The position numbers and the translations under genes are program-made. The notes below the pieces were generated by a model. It made no database searches. It saw only the letters and a program-made list of their open reading frames with translations, and was not told the DNA's origin. From Cichorium intybus (Eukaryota > Streptophyta > Magnoliopsida > Asterales > Asteraceae), in NCBI GenBank assembly GCA_023525715.1, contig JAKNSD010000063.1:744001-808000 (forward strand): DNA of 64,000 nucleotides, given 5' to 3'. Every line of letters starts with the position of its first letter. The stretch's first letter is position 1. Positions 63,515-64,000 of the stretch are shown here, piece after piece.

Positions 63515-63734
63515 CTTGTTATCAGCGTCTCCTAGTTCCTCATTATTAATGCTTTTAGCACATGTTAAAGCTGAACTGTCTTCCAAATGTGATGAATCCA
63601 TAATATTTTCGTCTTGCACAATGCATATTATGGGCAAGCTCAATTTTCACCACTTCCCAATATTTGTTTAGTAGGTCCCGCACTCGACCCTCGGCCCATG
63701 AAGCTGGCAGGCCATTTATAAAAACAGTCTTCAC
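63515..63734 (-). pseudogene. RRM-type RNA-binding protein exon fragment
   Basis: Bounded by a TTTTGGCAG acceptor (right side, 63735) and an AAG/GTTACT donor (left side, 63514). The frame gives VKTVFINGLPASWAEGRVRD, then KIELAHN and YYGFITF, the RNP2 and RNP1 regions of an RRM resembling plant hnRNP-Q/R-like proteins. After YYGFITF the match continues in another frame (ALTCAKSINNEEL), so one frameshift is present. Only this exon is visible. It lies on the same strand as the inverted Helitron end, which suggests a captured exon. In a living gene it would bind RNA in the nucleus; here it is a fragment. Confidence 0.65.
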
Positions 63735-64000
63735 CTGCCAAAAGATAGTCAAACAGTCAAATCCATAGAATATGATATTAATAAAAAAACAAAAACCCTC
63801 ATTTTTCAAGATAAATTTCTGAGCTTTATTACGATTTGTGGACTTTTAGGTAATTTTGAACCTGAAAATACATATAGGCCTTGTTTCCTTTTATCCATTA
63901 ATTCATTATATTAAATACATATGTTAATACTTGTAAATTATTAAAATTTCGATTGTACCTTACTCATCATATAGGACTTCTTTATACACCACATTTGATG
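63735..64000. other. Intron-like sequence right of the RRM exon
   Basis: AT-rich to the window end, consistent with the intron upstream of the RRM exon. No further exon is visible. Confidence 0.5.

Overview
This is a plant nuclear window, from a eudicot and possibly an asterid; I cannot name the species from sequence alone. The plant assignment rests on SIRE-like and other Ty1/Copia polyproteins, a Ty3/Gypsy chromovirus, MULE, hAT and CACTA remains, tRNA-iMet primer-binding sites, a TTTAGGG-type telomere-like repeat and plant-style introns. I see no intact host gene. The window is a heavily nested pile of transposable elements with scraps of host genes among very long (TA)n tracts. A 23-base N gap lies at 38895-38917.

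Layout. 1-2082 is the 3' end of a Gypsy element (Gypsy-1, + strand) inserted in the RT region of a Copia element (Copia-A1, - strand, 2083-14952). Copia-A1 carries a second, nearly complete Copia (Copia-B, 6042-12454, - strand, TSD TGAAC) in its leader. Copia-A1 itself abuts the integrase region of a same-family copy in the opposite orientation (Copia-A2, 14953-19551, + strand), as expected if A1 landed inside A2. 20452-21795 is a defective hAT element with an 8-bp TSD and a relic BED zinc finger. 22039-35299 is a broken Mutator-like transposase gene (MULE-1, - strand), split by a 10.5-kb SIRE-like Copia (Copia-C, 23214-33754, TSD GCATA).

35300-43000 is accessory DNA: a Helitron-like 3' end, one CACTA end, (TA)n-flanked MITE-like elements (one carrying telomere-like repeats) and a defective DNA element with a captured first-exon-like segment. 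42687-56491 holds exons of a PDK1-like protein kinase pseudogene. A second MULE (MULE-2, 43118-56009) with about 210-bp TIRs and a perfect 9-bp TSD is inserted in one exon. MULE-2 encodes a small GRF-zinc-finger/coiled-coil/membrane protein and a transposase that has lost its catalytic core. It is in turn split by a young, nearly intact chromovirus (Gypsy-2, 44029-53699, TSD TTAAC).

56500-64000 is dominated by (TA)n tracts, Helitron 3' ends that abut them, further (TA)n-flanked inverted-repeat elements, an alternating purine-pyrimidine region, and an RRM-protein exon next to an inverted Helitron end.

How the parts work together: the retroelements supply their own gag, protease, integrase, RT and RNase H. 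MULE-2 and the hAT and MITE elements look non-autonomous and would need enzymes in trans. The insertion order can be read from TSDs and interrupted reading frames. I did not find a new defence or metabolic system. The most unusual items are the MULE-linked GRF/TM gene, the MULE-in-PDK1-pseudogene nest, and the recurring association of (TA)n tracts with inverted-repeat elements and Helitron ends.
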